In this document: positions 1 through 9,063 of the stretch, one piece after another | Numbering within the stretch: the stretch's first letter is position 1 | Layout: each line of letters begins with the position of its first letter | Source of the DNA: Bacillota bacterium | GTDB taxonomy: Bacteria > Bacillota_I > Bacilli_A > RFN20 > CAG-826 | Assembly: GCA_030537155.1 (NCBI GenBank) | Contig: JAUNOH010000009.1 | Coordinates: forward strand, 3,844 to 45,176 | Direction: 5' to 3' | DNA length: 41,333 nt | The notes under the pieces: generated by a model | Databases searched by the model: none | The model's input: the letters and a program-made list of their open reading frames with translations, nothing else | What the model was told of the DNA's origin: nothing | Made by a program: the position numbers and the translations under genes

Positions 1-40
1 GGAGCCCTGCAAAGTTTCTCCTTGGAGCCCTGCAAAGTTT
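1..40. repeat. Tandem 23-bp repeat at window edge
   Basis: Two copies of a 17-base core (GGAGCCCTGCAAAGTTT) start at positions 1 and 24, giving a 23-bp period. The array probably continues left of the window. It lies downstream of polC. The period equals that of the array at 23967-24030, and both units contain a CAAAGTT core, so they may be related. Arrays of 20-25 bp units resemble the ends of IS21-type insertion sequences, but no transposase is visible here. Confidence 0.7.
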
Positions 41-85
41 CACGTATCCCCCAGCCTCGGTTATAACAAAACTATTATCAAAACC

Positions 86-3000
86 CTAAAACTCGAAATC
101 GAAAATCGACATCTGGTTGGTGTCCCCCAACCCATTTAAGGCCCCAAGGCGCTCCAGATCCTTGACGTTGGTAGACGATAGCTTCGTCCGCTTGAGGAGA
201 TCCTCCTTGGAGAGGAATGATTTTTCTTTCCTGGCCTCCACCACGCTTCTGGCGGCCGCCTCACCCAAGCCATCCACGATTGAGAAAGGCGGGATTAAGG
301 CGTTGTTCTCCTTATCGACTAAAAACATCGTCGCATCGGATTTATATAAGTCGATATGCTCAAACTTATAGCCCCGCTCCACCATCTCCAAGGCGATGGT
401 CAAAGTCTTATTGATATTGGTATCCTTCGGCTTGATCTTATCCTCGGGGGCCGCGTTTCTATCGTTGGCCTTGCGGGTGTTATATTCCTCAAGTTTGGCG
501 ATGATGGCCTCCTCCCCCGCCACCATGGTCTCGATATCCCAGTCGTCACTCCTGACCGAGAAGAAGACGGCATAAAAATCCAAAGGATAGTACAGCTTAA
601 AGTAGCAGACCCTGACCGCCATCATGACGTAGGCAGTCGCGTGGGCCCTGGGGAATAGGTATCGAATCTTTTTGCAGGAGTTGATGTAGTAATCAGGAAT
701 CTTGCAGTCCCTCATCAACTGCTCGTCTTCCTTAGTCAGCCCCCTGCCCTTTCTGACCGCCTCCATCATCTTGAAGGCCTTGGCGGATGGCACCCCCATG
801 GAGATGAGGTAGCTCATGATATCGTCGCGGCACCCGATGACGCCCTGGAGGGTGGAGACGCCGCTGGTGATCAAGGTCTCGGCATTCCCGGTCCAGACCT
901 CGGTACCATGCGCCAAACCCGAGATGATCAATAGATCGTTAAAGCACTTCGGGTGGCAGGTTTGAAGCATCTGCTGGGCTAGGGTCGTGCCGAATTCAGG
1001 CACGCCGAGAGTCCCGGTTTTCTCATTGAGGTAGTTACGCTTTAGCTTGAGCTCCTTCTCGGAGTCAAAAAGCGATAAAACCTTTTTGTCGTTCATCGGG
1101 ATGTCGTGGAGGTCGACCCCGGTATATAAAGACATCAGACGCGTGGCCAAAGGATCGACGTGGCCAAGCAAGTCGATTTTAAGTAGCTCATCGTGCATCG
1201 ACCCGAAGTCGAAGTGGGTCGTCATCCAATCCGCCGTCACATCATCGGCCGGATACTGGATGGGCGTGAACTCGAATTTATCGCGGTCGGCCGGGATGAC
1301 GACGATGCCGCCCGGGTGTTGTCCGGTCGTCCTCTTGACGCCTTCGCATCTGCTGGCGATATAGGCCATCCAGGTCCTATTGACCGTGTTGGGATCTATA
1401 CCTATGTCCTCATAATATCCACGGACATAACCGAAGGCCGTCTTATTGGCCACGGTTTCGATGGTCCCGGCCCTGAAGACATTGTTCTCTCCGAGCAAGG
1501 TCCTCATATAGGCGTGGGCCTTCGCCTGATAATCAGGCGGGAAGTTTAAGTCGATATCCGGGACCTTCTCCGCGTGGAAGCCAAGGAAGGTCTGAAAGGG
1601 GATATTCTGCCCGTCGTGGATCATCTTATGCCCGCATTCGGGGCAATCCTTATCGGGCAAATCAAAGCCCGAGCGGATATCGGGATGGCTATCCTTGCCC
1701 CATTCGAAATGGTGGCAGTGTGGGCATAGATAATGCGGGGCCAAGGGATTGACCTCGGTGATGTCTGCCATGGTCGCGACGAAAGAGGAGCCGACCGAGC
1801 CACGGGAGCCAACGATATAGTGCTCTGGCTCATTCTGGGCCTTCTGGATGATGCGGTAGGCGATCATGTAGGTGACGGAGTAGCCGTTGCCGATGATGCC
1901 GTCCAACTCCATCTTGAGGCGTTCTTTTAATTCCTCGGGCGGGTTATCGCCATATCTCTTTTTGAAGTTGGTGTAGACCAAATCCTCGAGCTGCTTGGCT
2001 GAATCGGGCAAGTTGGCGTTAGGCGGGAAAGTCCCCTCCATGACCGGCTCTAGATTCTCGCAAAGCGAGGCGATGTAACGGGTGTTATCGATGACGATCT
2101 TCTTGCATTCATCTTCCGGGAGCCACTTCCTAAAGCTATCCAGCATCTCGCTGGTGGAACGGAAATGCTGATCGGGGTTTTCATAACGGGGTAAATTATC
2201 GCGGTAGAAGGGATTGAGGGGGTGGCGTCCCTTGCCGATGCCCAAGGCCTGGATGAAGACGTCCCTGATGATTTTATCCTCGGGGTCGACGTAATGGACG
2301 TCCCCGGTGGCGACGATGATTTTATCTAGCTTCTTGGCGGCCTCGTATATGTCTTTGACCGTCCTAAAGACCTCCTCCTCGGTGAGGGAGTTCTGGTTGA
2401 TTAGATTGACGTAGTTCTCAAGGGGCTGTATCTCGATGTAATCGTAAAACTCCATGGCCTTGAGCAGCTCGTCCTCACTCCGGGTCCTGGCGATATCAAA
2501 GATCTCGCCATTTTGGCAGGCTGAGCCAACCAATAAATGCTCCCGGTAGGCATTAATCTCCTCGCGCGGGGTCTTGGGGACTTGGGCCAGATAGGTGAGG
2601 TTACCCTCGGTTACCAGGCGGTATAGATCCTGCATCCCCTTCTTGTCCCGGCATAAAACCGTGACGTGGGAGGTGCGTAGATGCTTGTAGATATCGTTAT
2701 CCTTACTCTTGAGGTTATCCAAATCCGCGTGGGTCAAAGCCCGGCCCTGAGGTTCCTGCTTCCAGAGGATATTCAGAATCGTCATCCAGACGCTATAAAG
2801 GAAGCCGGCGTCGGCATCGGCCCTATGGGCGGTATCCTCGTCATATACTTCCAGCTGGAGGTTTTTGCTTAAGGCCCCCAAGGAGTGCCTGGCGGCCTTC
2901 GGGAATAAATAGTGGGACAAGGCCAGGGTATCGATGACCGGGTTTTTAAAAGGCTCTAATCCCATCCTCCTCCTGGCCTCGTTTAAAAAGCCAAAGTCGA

Positions 3001-4588
3001 AGGCCATGTTATGGGAGACTAAGACGCAGCCCTCGATCAATTTCTCGATCTTCGGCATCGCCTCCTCGATGCTTGGGCAATCCTTTAGCATCTCATCGGT
3101 GATCCTCGTCTTCTTGACGATGAACTCCGATAGCTTGACGCCGGGGTTGATGAGCATGTCGACCGAATCGGTCTGGAGGCCATTCTCGACGAAGACGGCC
3201 CCGAATTCGGTGATGCGGTCATAACGGGAACTAAGACCCGTGGTCTCCAAGTCGAAGATGCAGAACTTGGCCTTTTCGAGATTGATGGGCGCGGGGTTAT
3301 AGGTATACCTCTGCTTGAGGTCGAACATGTATAGCTCGCAGCCATATATCATGTTGAGCCCATAATCTTTGGCAACCTTCTGGGCGTCGGGGAAAGCCTG
3401 GACGCAGCCGTGGTCGGTTATGGCCATGGCGTCCATCCCAAGGCTTTTGGCTAGGGCGGCGTAATCCTTTAATTCCCCCACCCCGTCCATGGTCGACATC
3501 TTGCTATGGAGATGGAGTTCCACCCTTTTTTCGCCTTCATAACTATCCTCACGGAGCTTCTTCGGGGGGAGGGGGTCCATGAAGTGGACTTGGATGGTCT
3601 GCTGATGGGTATAGTCATCGTAATAAAGCATCCCCCGGACCCTATAATGCTGGCCGGGTTTGACTTTCTTTAATATCTCCTCGGTCAAGCTCTTGCCGGG
3701 GCGGACCTTGCAGGGCATGGCCCCGCGGTCATCGTGGATGGAGAAATTCAGGGTGGCCCTGCCACTCCTCATCACCCGGTAATCGGCCTCGAAGACATAG
3801 CCATCGACGTCAACCGCCCCGCCGGAATGCTCATATAGCAGAGAGATATCCTCGATCGGCTGATATTCCCCCGCCTTCCTAAAGCGGGCCTTAACCGCCC
3901 TGGCGGCCTCCATGGCCTTCTGATTCTCCTCCATGACCCGGATGACTTCCTCCTGGGTCTTTTTGAGTTCTTCCTCTTCCCGTTCCCTATCTTTCTCCAA
4001 AAGGGCCTGCTGGGCCTCCTCGGGGTCTAGTTCAAAGCTACCGAGCTCATCCTGCATGATATCCTCGGCGGGCACTTCCTCAATCTCGGGGGCAATGGCT
4101 AAGCTCGGGAGATCCTCCTCATCCTCGGGCTCCAGGGAGACATCGCCATTGAGGGTGGCCTCCTTCACCTCGAAGGGGTAGTTGATCCATTTTAAGAAAT
4201 TGGCGAACTCCCTCATCTTGGGGGAGCCTTTTTTCTCCTCATCGGCATTGCGGTAGGAAATTAAAATATCACCCCGCTCCTCCTTGACCATATAGGGGAA
4301 GGAATGCCGGTAGTTCCCATAATACCAAGGCTCCAATAGCCTGATCGCGTCATCGACCTTCGGGCGTTTGTTATAGGAGAATCTGATCTCATATTCATAT
4401 GAGCAATTGCCAAGGGCCATCTGGAATTCCTCCAATAGGGGGTATTCCCATGGCTTTCCCTTGGCGATGGCCATGATAAAGACTTTCCGACTGTTATCCT
4501 TCCATCCAGCGTAATCGAAAGATAAGTCGAAACGCTCCGGCGATTCGAGGTGGATGGAGGATAGGAATCGGAGCATCTTCTCGTCCAT
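86..4588 (-). CDS. polC: DNA polymerase III alpha subunit, PolC type
   Basis: Replicative DNA polymerase of low-GC Gram-positives, 1500 aa (family about 1440). Seen in order: an N-terminal domain (1-150); an acidic, coiled-coil-like linker (about 150-240); an OB fold (about 260-340); a PHP domain with HLHSKMSTMDG at 359-369; and a DnaQ-like 3'-5' exonuclease (FDLETTG near 445-451) inserted into the PHP domain, as PolC requires. The polymerase domain follows, with GSRGSVGSSF, a CPHC...CPEC zinc module and PDIDLNFPPDYQ. The protein therefore carries its own proofreading. It is the last gene of the uppS-cdsA-dxr-rseP-polC run, one base after the rseP stop. ProS, which B. subtilis has between rseP and polC, is missing. 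Ribosome binding is weak at the start, so translation may be coupled to rseP. Confidence 0.98.
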   Translation of the reverse strand: MDEKMLRFLSSIHLESPERFDLSFDYAGWKDNSRKVFIMAIAKGKPWEYPLLEEFQMALGNCSYEYEIRFSYNKRPKVDDAIRLLEPWYYGNYRHSFPYMVKEERGDILISYRNADEEKKGSPKMREFANFLKWINYPFEVKEATLNGDVSLEPEDEEDLPSLAIAPEIEEVPAEDIMQDELGSFELDPEEAQQALLEKDREREEEELKKTQEEVIRVMEENQKAMEAARAVKARFRKAGEYQPIEDISLLYEHSGGAVDVDGYVFEADYRVMRSGRATLNFSIHDDRGAMPCKVRPGKSLTEEILKKVKPGQHYRVRGMLYYDDYTHQQTIQVHFMDPLPPKKLREDSYEGEKRVELHLHSKMSTMDGVGELKDYAALAKSLGMDAMAITDHGCVQAFPDAQKVAKDYGLNMIYGCELYMFDLKQRYTYNPAPINLEKAKFCIFDLETTGLSSRYDRITEFGAVFVENGLQTDSVDMLINPGVKLSEFIVKKTRITDEMLKDCPSIEEAMPKIEKLIEGCVLVSHNMAFDFGFLNEARRRMGLEPFKNPVIDTLALSHYLFPKAARHSLGALSKNLQLEVYDEDTAHRADADAGFLYSVWMTILNILWKQEPQGRALTHADLDNLKSKDNDIYKHLRTSHVTVLCRDKKGMQDLYRLVTEGNLTYLAQVPKTPREEINAYREHLLVGSACQNGEIFDIARTRSEDELLKAMEFYDYIEIQPLENYVNLINQNSLTEEEVFRTVKDIYEAAKKLDKIIVATGDVHYVDPEDKIIRDVFIQALGIGKGRHPLNPFYRDNLPRYENPDQHFRSTSEMLDSFRKWLPEDECKKIVIDNTRYIASLCENLEPVMEGTFPPNANLPDSAKQLEDLVYTNFKKRYGDNPPEELKERLKMELDGIIGNGYSVTYMIAYRIIQKAQNEPEHYIVGSRGSVGSSFVATMADITEVNPLAPHYLCPHCHHFEWGKDSHPDIRSGFDLPDKDCPECGHKMIHDGQNIPFQTFLGFHAEKVPDIDLNFPPDYQAKAHAYMRTLLGENNVFRAGTIETVANKTAFGYVRGYYEDIGIDPNTVNRTWMAYIASRCEGVKRTTGQHPGGIVVIPADRDKFEFTPIQYPADDVTADWMTTHFDFGSMHDELLKIDLLGHVDPLATRLMSLYTGVDLHDIPMNDKKVLSLFDSEKELKLKRNYLNEKTGTLGVPEFGTTLAQQMLQTCHPKCFNDLLIISGLAHGTEVWTGNAETLITSGVSTLQGVIGCRDDIMSYLISMGVPSAKAFKMMEAVRKGRGLTKEDEQLMRDCKIPDYYINSCKKIRYLFPRAHATAYVMMAVRVCYFKLYYPLDFYAVFFSVRSDDWDIETMVAGEEAIIAKLEEYNTRKANDRNAAPEDKIKPKDTNINKTLTIALEMVERGYKFEHIDLYKSDATMFLVDKENNALIPPFSIVDGLGEAAARSVVEARKEKSFLSKEDLLKRTKLSSTNVKDLERLGALNGLGDTNQMSIFDFEF

Positions 4589-4589
4589 G

Positions 4590-5990
4590 TCACACCAACC
4601 TGATGATATCCATTACGGCCACCACGATGGCTAAGCCGAATAAAAGGGCCAAGCCCACATAGGAGACTATCGATTTGACGCTTACCGGGATCTTCTTCCG
4701 GAAGACGCCCTCAACGAATAAGACGAGTAGCTGCCAGCCATCTAAGCCCGGGAAGGGCAATAGGTTAAAGAAAGCCAGGTTAATCGAGATCAAGCCGGCG
4801 TAGAGGAAAACCATCGAGGCCCCGCCATAGGACATGACCGTCCCGACCGAGGCCGTCATCCCGATGATGCCGGACATGTTGGATAAGCCACCCGTGAATA
4901 TCGAGGCGAAACCCTGGATGATCGCGCTATTGGCCCAGGGGACGTAGTAGGACCAATCGCCCCAAGCCTCCTCCCAGGAGTTATATTCGCCCAGAGGCTG
5001 GCTCTTTAAGCCGTTGGAGACATAGGATGACCCGCTGGACGAATAGGAAACCGGATAGGAGATTTTATTGTCGTAGATGCTAGAGAAGCTACTCCCGGCA
5101 TTCCCGGAGACCCCAGATTTATCTAAGAGGTAGAAATCCAGGGTAAAGCTATAGGAATAGGCGCTATTGAGGGAGAAGGCCTCGCTGGTGTTCGCGATAT
5201 ATTCGATGCCGACGCTCTGATATTCGCTTTCGGCCGGGAGTAAACTCCCGTTCTCGGCCTTTAAAGCCGGATAGAGGGTGACGTTATGGATGAAATCGAC
5301 CGAGGCGGTCAATTCGCTAGCCGAGAATAAGGCCACAAAGGTCCCGATGGAGGAACCATCCCTAAACACCTCGACGTTCCCATCTAAGACATAGGCGCTC
5401 CCGGAGATCCCGGAATAGGCCTTGTCGTAGGTGTAAGTCGCGCCATATAGGAGGTAGTAGTCCTCGGTTTTGGCATCTTCCTTGCCGGTCGCGGAGAGGA
5501 AGCTTGCATAGGCGGCGCTCCCCTCCTCGAGGTTGAAGTCGTTATACACCATCGTGGTGCTTATCTGCTCGGTTATGGCGTAGCTGCTGCCATAGCCGAC
5601 GTAATAAATCGGGAAACAGCTGACGGCGACGAAGATCAAAATCAAGCCGAGGATGTAATTGACCACCACCCCGGCCACCATGATGATCGCGGCCTTCCAT
5701 TTGGCGACGTTTTCCAATGAGCGCGAGGAATCGACCTCGCCCTGGAAATCCTCGGGGAGAACCCCCTCCTCGCCATACATCGAGACATAGCCGCCCAAAG
5801 GGATGGCCCTGATCGAGAAATAGGTCTCGCCGTTTTTCCGCTTAACGTGTAATAGCTTCGGCCCGAAGCCAATCGAGTATTCAAAGCAATAAACCTTGAA
5901 CAATTTGGCCATCGAAAGATGACCCAACTCATGCAGCGAGATCAGCACGCAGAGTATCAGGAGCATGATGATGATGTAGACAATGACCAT
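4590..5990 (-). CDS. rseP: RseP/RasP-type site-2 protease with atypical middle region
   Basis: Intramembrane zinc metalloprotease of the S2P family, 466 aa (usual about 420). HELGH at 20-24 lies in the first membrane segment. The conserved IPLGGYVSMYGE loop and a second membrane segment follow. SGIIGM corresponds to the usual SGPVGI, and NLLPFPGLDG (409-418) supplies the third zinc ligand before two C-terminal membrane segments. Between about 135 and 365, where one or two PDZ domains normally sit, the chain is rich in Ser, Tyr, Ala and Gly, and no PDZ signature such as GDRI is visible. The neighbours (uppS, cdsA, dxr upstream; polC downstream) are those of RasP in Bacillus, so orthology is firm. 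The substrate-gating mechanism may differ. Confidence 0.93.
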   Translation of the reverse strand: MVIVYIIIMLLILCVLISLHELGHLSMAKLFKVYCFEYSIGFGPKLLHVKRKNGETYFSIRAIPLGGYVSMYGEEGVLPEDFQGEVDSSRSLENVAKWKAAIIMVAGVVVNYILGLILIFVAVSCFPIYYVGYGSSYAITEQISTTMVYNDFNLEEGSAAYASFLSATGKEDAKTEDYYLLYGATYTYDKAYSGISGSAYVLDGNVEVFRDGSSIGTFVALFSASELTASVDFIHNVTLYPALKAENGSLLPAESEYQSVGIEYIANTSEAFSLNSAYSYSFTLDFYLLDKSGVSGNAGSSFSSIYDNKISYPVSYSSSGSSYVSNGLKSQPLGEYNSWEEAWGDWSYYVPWANSAIIQGFASIFTGGLSNMSGIIGMTASVGTVMSYGGASMVFLYAGLISINLAFFNLLPFPGLDGWQLLVLFVEGVFRKKIPVSVKSIVSYVGLALLFGLAIVVAVMDIIRLV

Positions 5991-6004
5991 AGATGAAGTT
6001 TTCC

Positions 6005-7150
6005 CTACCCGGCGATCCGCCTGATGAACATTCTAGCGAATCCGTCGGCCCGTAGGATATCACGAAGTGAGGGATTAGTTACGAAGGCGGCTTCCCTTAG
6101 TGCAAAAGACACGAGTCGCTCAATGTCCAAAAACGGTATCTTTTTGGCCAAAAACGCGTAGACGGCCTCCTCATTGGCCGCGTTTAAAACCGCCGGCATG
6201 TTCCCGCCCTTTTTATAGGCCTCCAGACATAGTCCGACCGCCGGATACCGCTCCGGGTCGAACTGCCTAAAGTGGAATGGGCCAAAGTCATGGTAGTCCT
6301 TGGCCTTATATAGCTGATAATCGACCTTCCCCTCATAGATGGCCCACTCGATGGGCCCATGCATATCGGGTTTGGATATATCGGCCAGATAACTCCCATC
6401 ATCCAGTAAAAGCATGGAGTGGATATTCGATTCCTCGTGGATCAAGACATCGATCTTCTCGGCCGGGAAATCGAATAGGTGCATGGCCTCGATGACCTCG
6501 AACCCCTTATTCATCATGGTCGCGCAGTCGATGGTGATCTTCGCCCCCATCTTCCAGGTGGGGTGGGCCAAGGCCTCCTCGGGGGTGACGTCTGTCAATT
6601 CCTCGCGCTTCCTATCGCGGAAGGAGCCGCCGGAAGCCGTGATGATCATCCGCTCGACGTGCTCAATGCCAGCTTTGTTTATGAGCTTGGCCAAGGCCAC
6701 ATGCTCGGAGTCGATGGGGTATAGTTTGCCTTTGCCCCCGTTCAGGGCCTTCTTGATCAAATCCCCACCCACCACGAGGGATTCCTTATTCGCGAGGCAG
6801 AGGATTTTATCTTGGCTTAAGACGGTCAATGAGGGTATTAATCCCGAAAAACCGACGAGGGCGTTTATCGCCATGTCGTAATCGGCCTCAAGGCATATTT
6901 GCCTTAACCCCTCATCGCCATGATAAAAGAGGATATCCGGATATTTTTTGGCTAATCTTTCCGCGTCTTCCTCTAACTGGACGCATACCCTTTCGACACT
7001 GGGGAAATCGGTAAGTATCTCATCGACTTTCTCCACCCTTTTGCCAAGCGAAAAGGCGGTCAATCTAAAGGATTTCCCGTCGGCTTTAAGCAAATCAAGC
7101 GACTGGCTCCCGATCGAGCCCGAGGCGCCCAAAAGGAGGATTTTCCGCAT
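6005..7150 (-). CDS. dxr: 1-deoxy-D-xylulose 5-phosphate reductoisomerase
   Basis: Second step of the MEP isoprenoid pathway: converts deoxyxylulose 5-phosphate to methylerythritol 4-phosphate with NADPH. The 381-aa length is normal. The N-terminus holds the NADPH-binding GASGSIGSQSLDL motif (8-20). ANKESLV, the metal-site region PIDSEH and the catalytic loop TASGGSFRDR are all visible, as is the NPSL segment near the C-terminus. It begins 2 bases after the cdsA stop with no clear Shine-Dalgarno, suggesting translational coupling. It feeds isopentenyl units to UppS, encoded in the same operon. The MEP rather than the mevalonate route is implied. Confidence 0.98.
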   Translation of the reverse strand: MRKILLLGASGSIGSQSLDLLKADGKSFRLTAFSLGKRVEKVDEILTDFPSVERVCVQLEEDAERLAKKYPDILFYHGDEGLRQICLEADYDMAINALVGFSGLIPSLTVLSQDKILCLANKESLVVGGDLIKKALNGGKGKLYPIDSEHVALAKLINKAGIEHVERMIITASGGSFRDRKREELTDVTPEEALAHPTWKMGAKITIDCATMMNKGFEVIEAMHLFDFPAEKIDVLIHEESNIHSMLLLDDGSYLADISKPDMHGPIEWAIYEGKVDYQLYKAKDYHDFGPFHFRQFDPERYPAVGLCLEAYKKGGNMPAVLNAANEEAVYAFLAKKIPFLDIERLVSFALREAAFVTNPSLRDILRADGFARMFIRRIAG

Positions 7151-7152
7151 AA

Positions 7153-8214
7153 TCAGAAGACAATCAGGTTCTCGGCCGTAGTCGCCATGGAGACGACCAT
7201 GGCCAAAGTCAAAAAGCAGAAGATGAGGGAGTCGAGGCGGTCCAATAAGCCCCCATGGGGGCCCAATAGATGGCTATAGTCCTTAAACCCATAATGACGC
7301 TTGATCAAAGAGAAACTCAAATCGCCCAAATCACCGACTAAGGGCAACAAGATTCCGGCCACCACGATCCAATACCAGTGGTCGGCATCGAATAGCCCCG
7401 GGAGCATCGGGGCCCCGCAGACGGAGACGATGAGCCCGAAGCCGATCGCGAAGGCGGCCCCGAAGAACCAGCCACCGAAGAAACCCTCCCACGTCTTTTT
7501 GGGCGAGATCTTCTCGTTCATGTGATGTTTTCCGAAGAGGACGCCCACGAAGTAGGCGAAGGTGTCGTTGATGCAGGCCCCCAAGACGGCGAATAAAAGC
7601 AGCTCCAAAGACTGCCAGAAAGCCTGGAAGGGGGCGATGTTACCCGAGGCATCCAGCATATGGTAGAAAGGGTAGAAACGGAGGACGAGGCAGGATTGAA
7701 GTCCCAACCCCACCAAAAGGATCATCGTGATGAAGTGGGCCACATCCCCGAAGTCGAAATCCTTCGAGCCGACCCCGAGCCAGAAATAGATCAGCATCAT
7801 GATGCCGACGTGGACGACCTGGATGACGATGCCATAGTAGGAGAAGCTCCCTTCCAAGGTGAAGACCCAGTCCTCGTTCTGGAGGGCCCCCACGACGTTG
7901 ACGTAGATGATGGGCCAATAGATGAGGGTTATGACGTTGACTAAGGTGATGGCGAATATCCACCAGGGGAATTTCTTCTGGGGGGCCTTATAGATCTCAT
8001 AGGTCGCCATCACGGCCGCCACCAAGATTGCCGCGGCGAAAACCCAGCCGCCCAAAATAGCGGCCGGCAGCAATATCAAAATCATCACCAGGGCGATCCA
8101 GGTGCGGGCCCACATCGACTTTTTGCCTTTCTCGCCGATGCCGTTGACCTCGATATGGATGCGGGAATGCCGCTTGGGCTCCCCTACTTCCTTCTTCTCT
8201 TCTTCCTCATTCAT
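7153..8214 (-). CDS. cdsA: Phosphatidate cytidylyltransferase
   Basis: Makes CDP-diacylglycerol from phosphatidic acid and CTP, the branch point to phosphatidylglycerol and other phospholipids. It is a 353-aa membrane protein with several hydrophobic segments from about residue 35 on. The family signature is clear near the C-terminus: SLIKRHYGFKD followed by GPHGGLLDRLDS. The N-terminal 34 residues are charged and probably cytosolic, making the protein longer than the usual 270-290 aa. Its start overlaps the uppS stop by 8 bases, so the two are coupled. A promoter just before uppS probably drives the whole uppS-to-polC run. Confidence 0.96.
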   Translation of the reverse strand: MNEEEEKKEVGEPKRHSRIHIEVNGIGEKGKKSMWARTWIALVMILILLPAAILGGWVFAAAILVAAVMATYEIYKAPQKKFPWWIFAITLVNVITLIYWPIIYVNVVGALQNEDWVFTLEGSFSYYGIVIQVVHVGIMMLIYFWLGVGSKDFDFGDVAHFITMILLVGLGLQSCLVLRFYPFYHMLDASGNIAPFQAFWQSLELLLFAVLGACINDTFAYFVGVLFGKHHMNEKISPKKTWEGFFGGWFFGAAFAIGFGLIVSVCGAPMLPGLFDADHWYWIVVAGILLPLVGDLGDLSFSLIKRHYGFKDYSHLLGPHGGLLDRLDSLIFCFLTLAMVVSMATTAENLIVF

Positions 8215-8932
8215 TTTTCAATCCCCCGAAACGACGGTCCCTCTTCTGATATTCCTTCAAGCAGTCGATGAAGGCCTTTCTATCGAAATCGGGCCATTTG
8301 ACCTTTGTGAACACGAACTCCGCGTAGGCGTTCTCGTATAAAAGGTAATTCGATAATCTCTGTTCTCCCGAGGTCCTGATCATCAAGTCGACGTCAGGTA
8401 GCCCAGCGGTGTATAGATAAGCCTTGAAGCTCTCTTCGTTTATGGAATCGAGGGAGATCTTCCCCTGCTTATATTCCTCGGCGATTCTCTTGCTGGCCTT
8501 CACTATCTCGTCGCGGCCCCCGTAGTTGAGGCAGATGTTCGCAATGTAGCCGGTATTATCCTTCGTCTTCTCCATGGCCTCGAGGCAGACTAATCTAGTC
8601 TGTTCCCTGATCCTACTTAGATCGCCGGATATCCGAACCTTTATCCCCTTTTCCATCAGGAAGTCGATCTCCCTATGGAAGAAATCCTCGAGATAATCCA
8701 TCAAATGATCTATCTCCTCCTGGGGGCGGTTCCAATTCTCGGTGGAGAAGGCGTAGAAGGAGGCGACGTGGATATTGAACTCCACGCAGCAATCGAAGAC
8801 GTCGCGGAGCCTCTCGCAGGCCCGTTTATGCCCGAGGTGACGCGGTAGGCCGCGTAACTTCGCCCATCTCCCGTTGCCATCCATGATGAAGGCGACGTGG
8901 CCGATTTTCTTTTGCAGGGTGAAACTTGCCAT
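8207..8932 (-). CDS. uppS: Undecaprenyl diphosphate synthase
   Basis: Cis-prenyltransferase that adds isoprene units to farnesyl diphosphate to make the C55 carrier for cell-wall synthesis. The 241-aa protein has GHVAFIMDGNGRWA with catalytic Asp18, the HLGHKRACERL helix, and the C-terminal LMIRTSGEQRLSNYLLYE segment. I place the start at the ATG of MASFTLQ rather than an in-frame codon 39 bases upstream. A perfect TATAAT lies 7 bases before this ATG, so the longer frame would run across the promoter. There is no Shine-Dalgarno, so the mRNA is probably leaderless. First gene of the operon; in B. subtilis frr precedes it, but here a Fic gene and an ATPase gene intervene. Confidence 0.95.
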   Translation of the reverse strand: MASFTLQKKIGHVAFIMDGNGRWAKLRGLPRHLGHKRACERLRDVFDCCVEFNIHVASFYAFSTENWNRPQEEIDHLMDYLEDFFHREIDFLMEKGIKVRISGDLSRIREQTRLVCLEAMEKTKDNTGYIANICLNYGGRDEIVKASKRIAEEYKQGKISLDSINEESFKAYLYTAGLPDVDLMIRTSGEQRLSNYLLYENAYAEFVFTKVKWPDFDRKAFIDCLKEYQKRDRRFGGLKNE

Positions 8933-8939
8933 GAAAATC

Positions 8940-8945
8940 ATTATA
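8940..8945 (-). promoter_or_regulatory. uppS -10 box, likely leaderless
   Basis: TATAAT on the minus strand, separated from the uppS ATG by 7 bases, so transcription should begin at or within a base or two of the ATG. No good -35 hexamer at 17 bp. No terminator lies between it and polC, so it probably serves all five genes. Confidence 0.65.
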
Positions 8946-9009
8946 CGCATACGCGGGGAAAATGAAATCAAACTAGCCCCGCCGCTTTTTCACCAATAAA
9001 CAAAAGGCC

Positions 9010-9040
9010 ACAAAAAACAAAACTTAGTGAACAGGCTAAG
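9010..9040 (-). terminator. Weak terminator after fic
   Basis: On the minus strand CTTAG and CTAAG form a 5-bp stem with an 8-base loop, followed by TTTTGTTTTTTG. The stem is short, but the T-tract is good and it lies 24 bases past the fic stop. Confidence 0.45.
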
Positions 9041-9063
9041 AGATTTGTCGCATTGTACTTATC

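Noticed and set aside
1..40. CRISPR array
   Set aside because: The 23-bp period leaves only about 6 bases between 17-base cores; too short for spacers and no cas gene nearby.
2681..2872. Plus-strand frames antisense to polC and other core genes
   Set aside because: Shadows of GC-biased minus-strand genes; no ribosome binding sites or family motifs.
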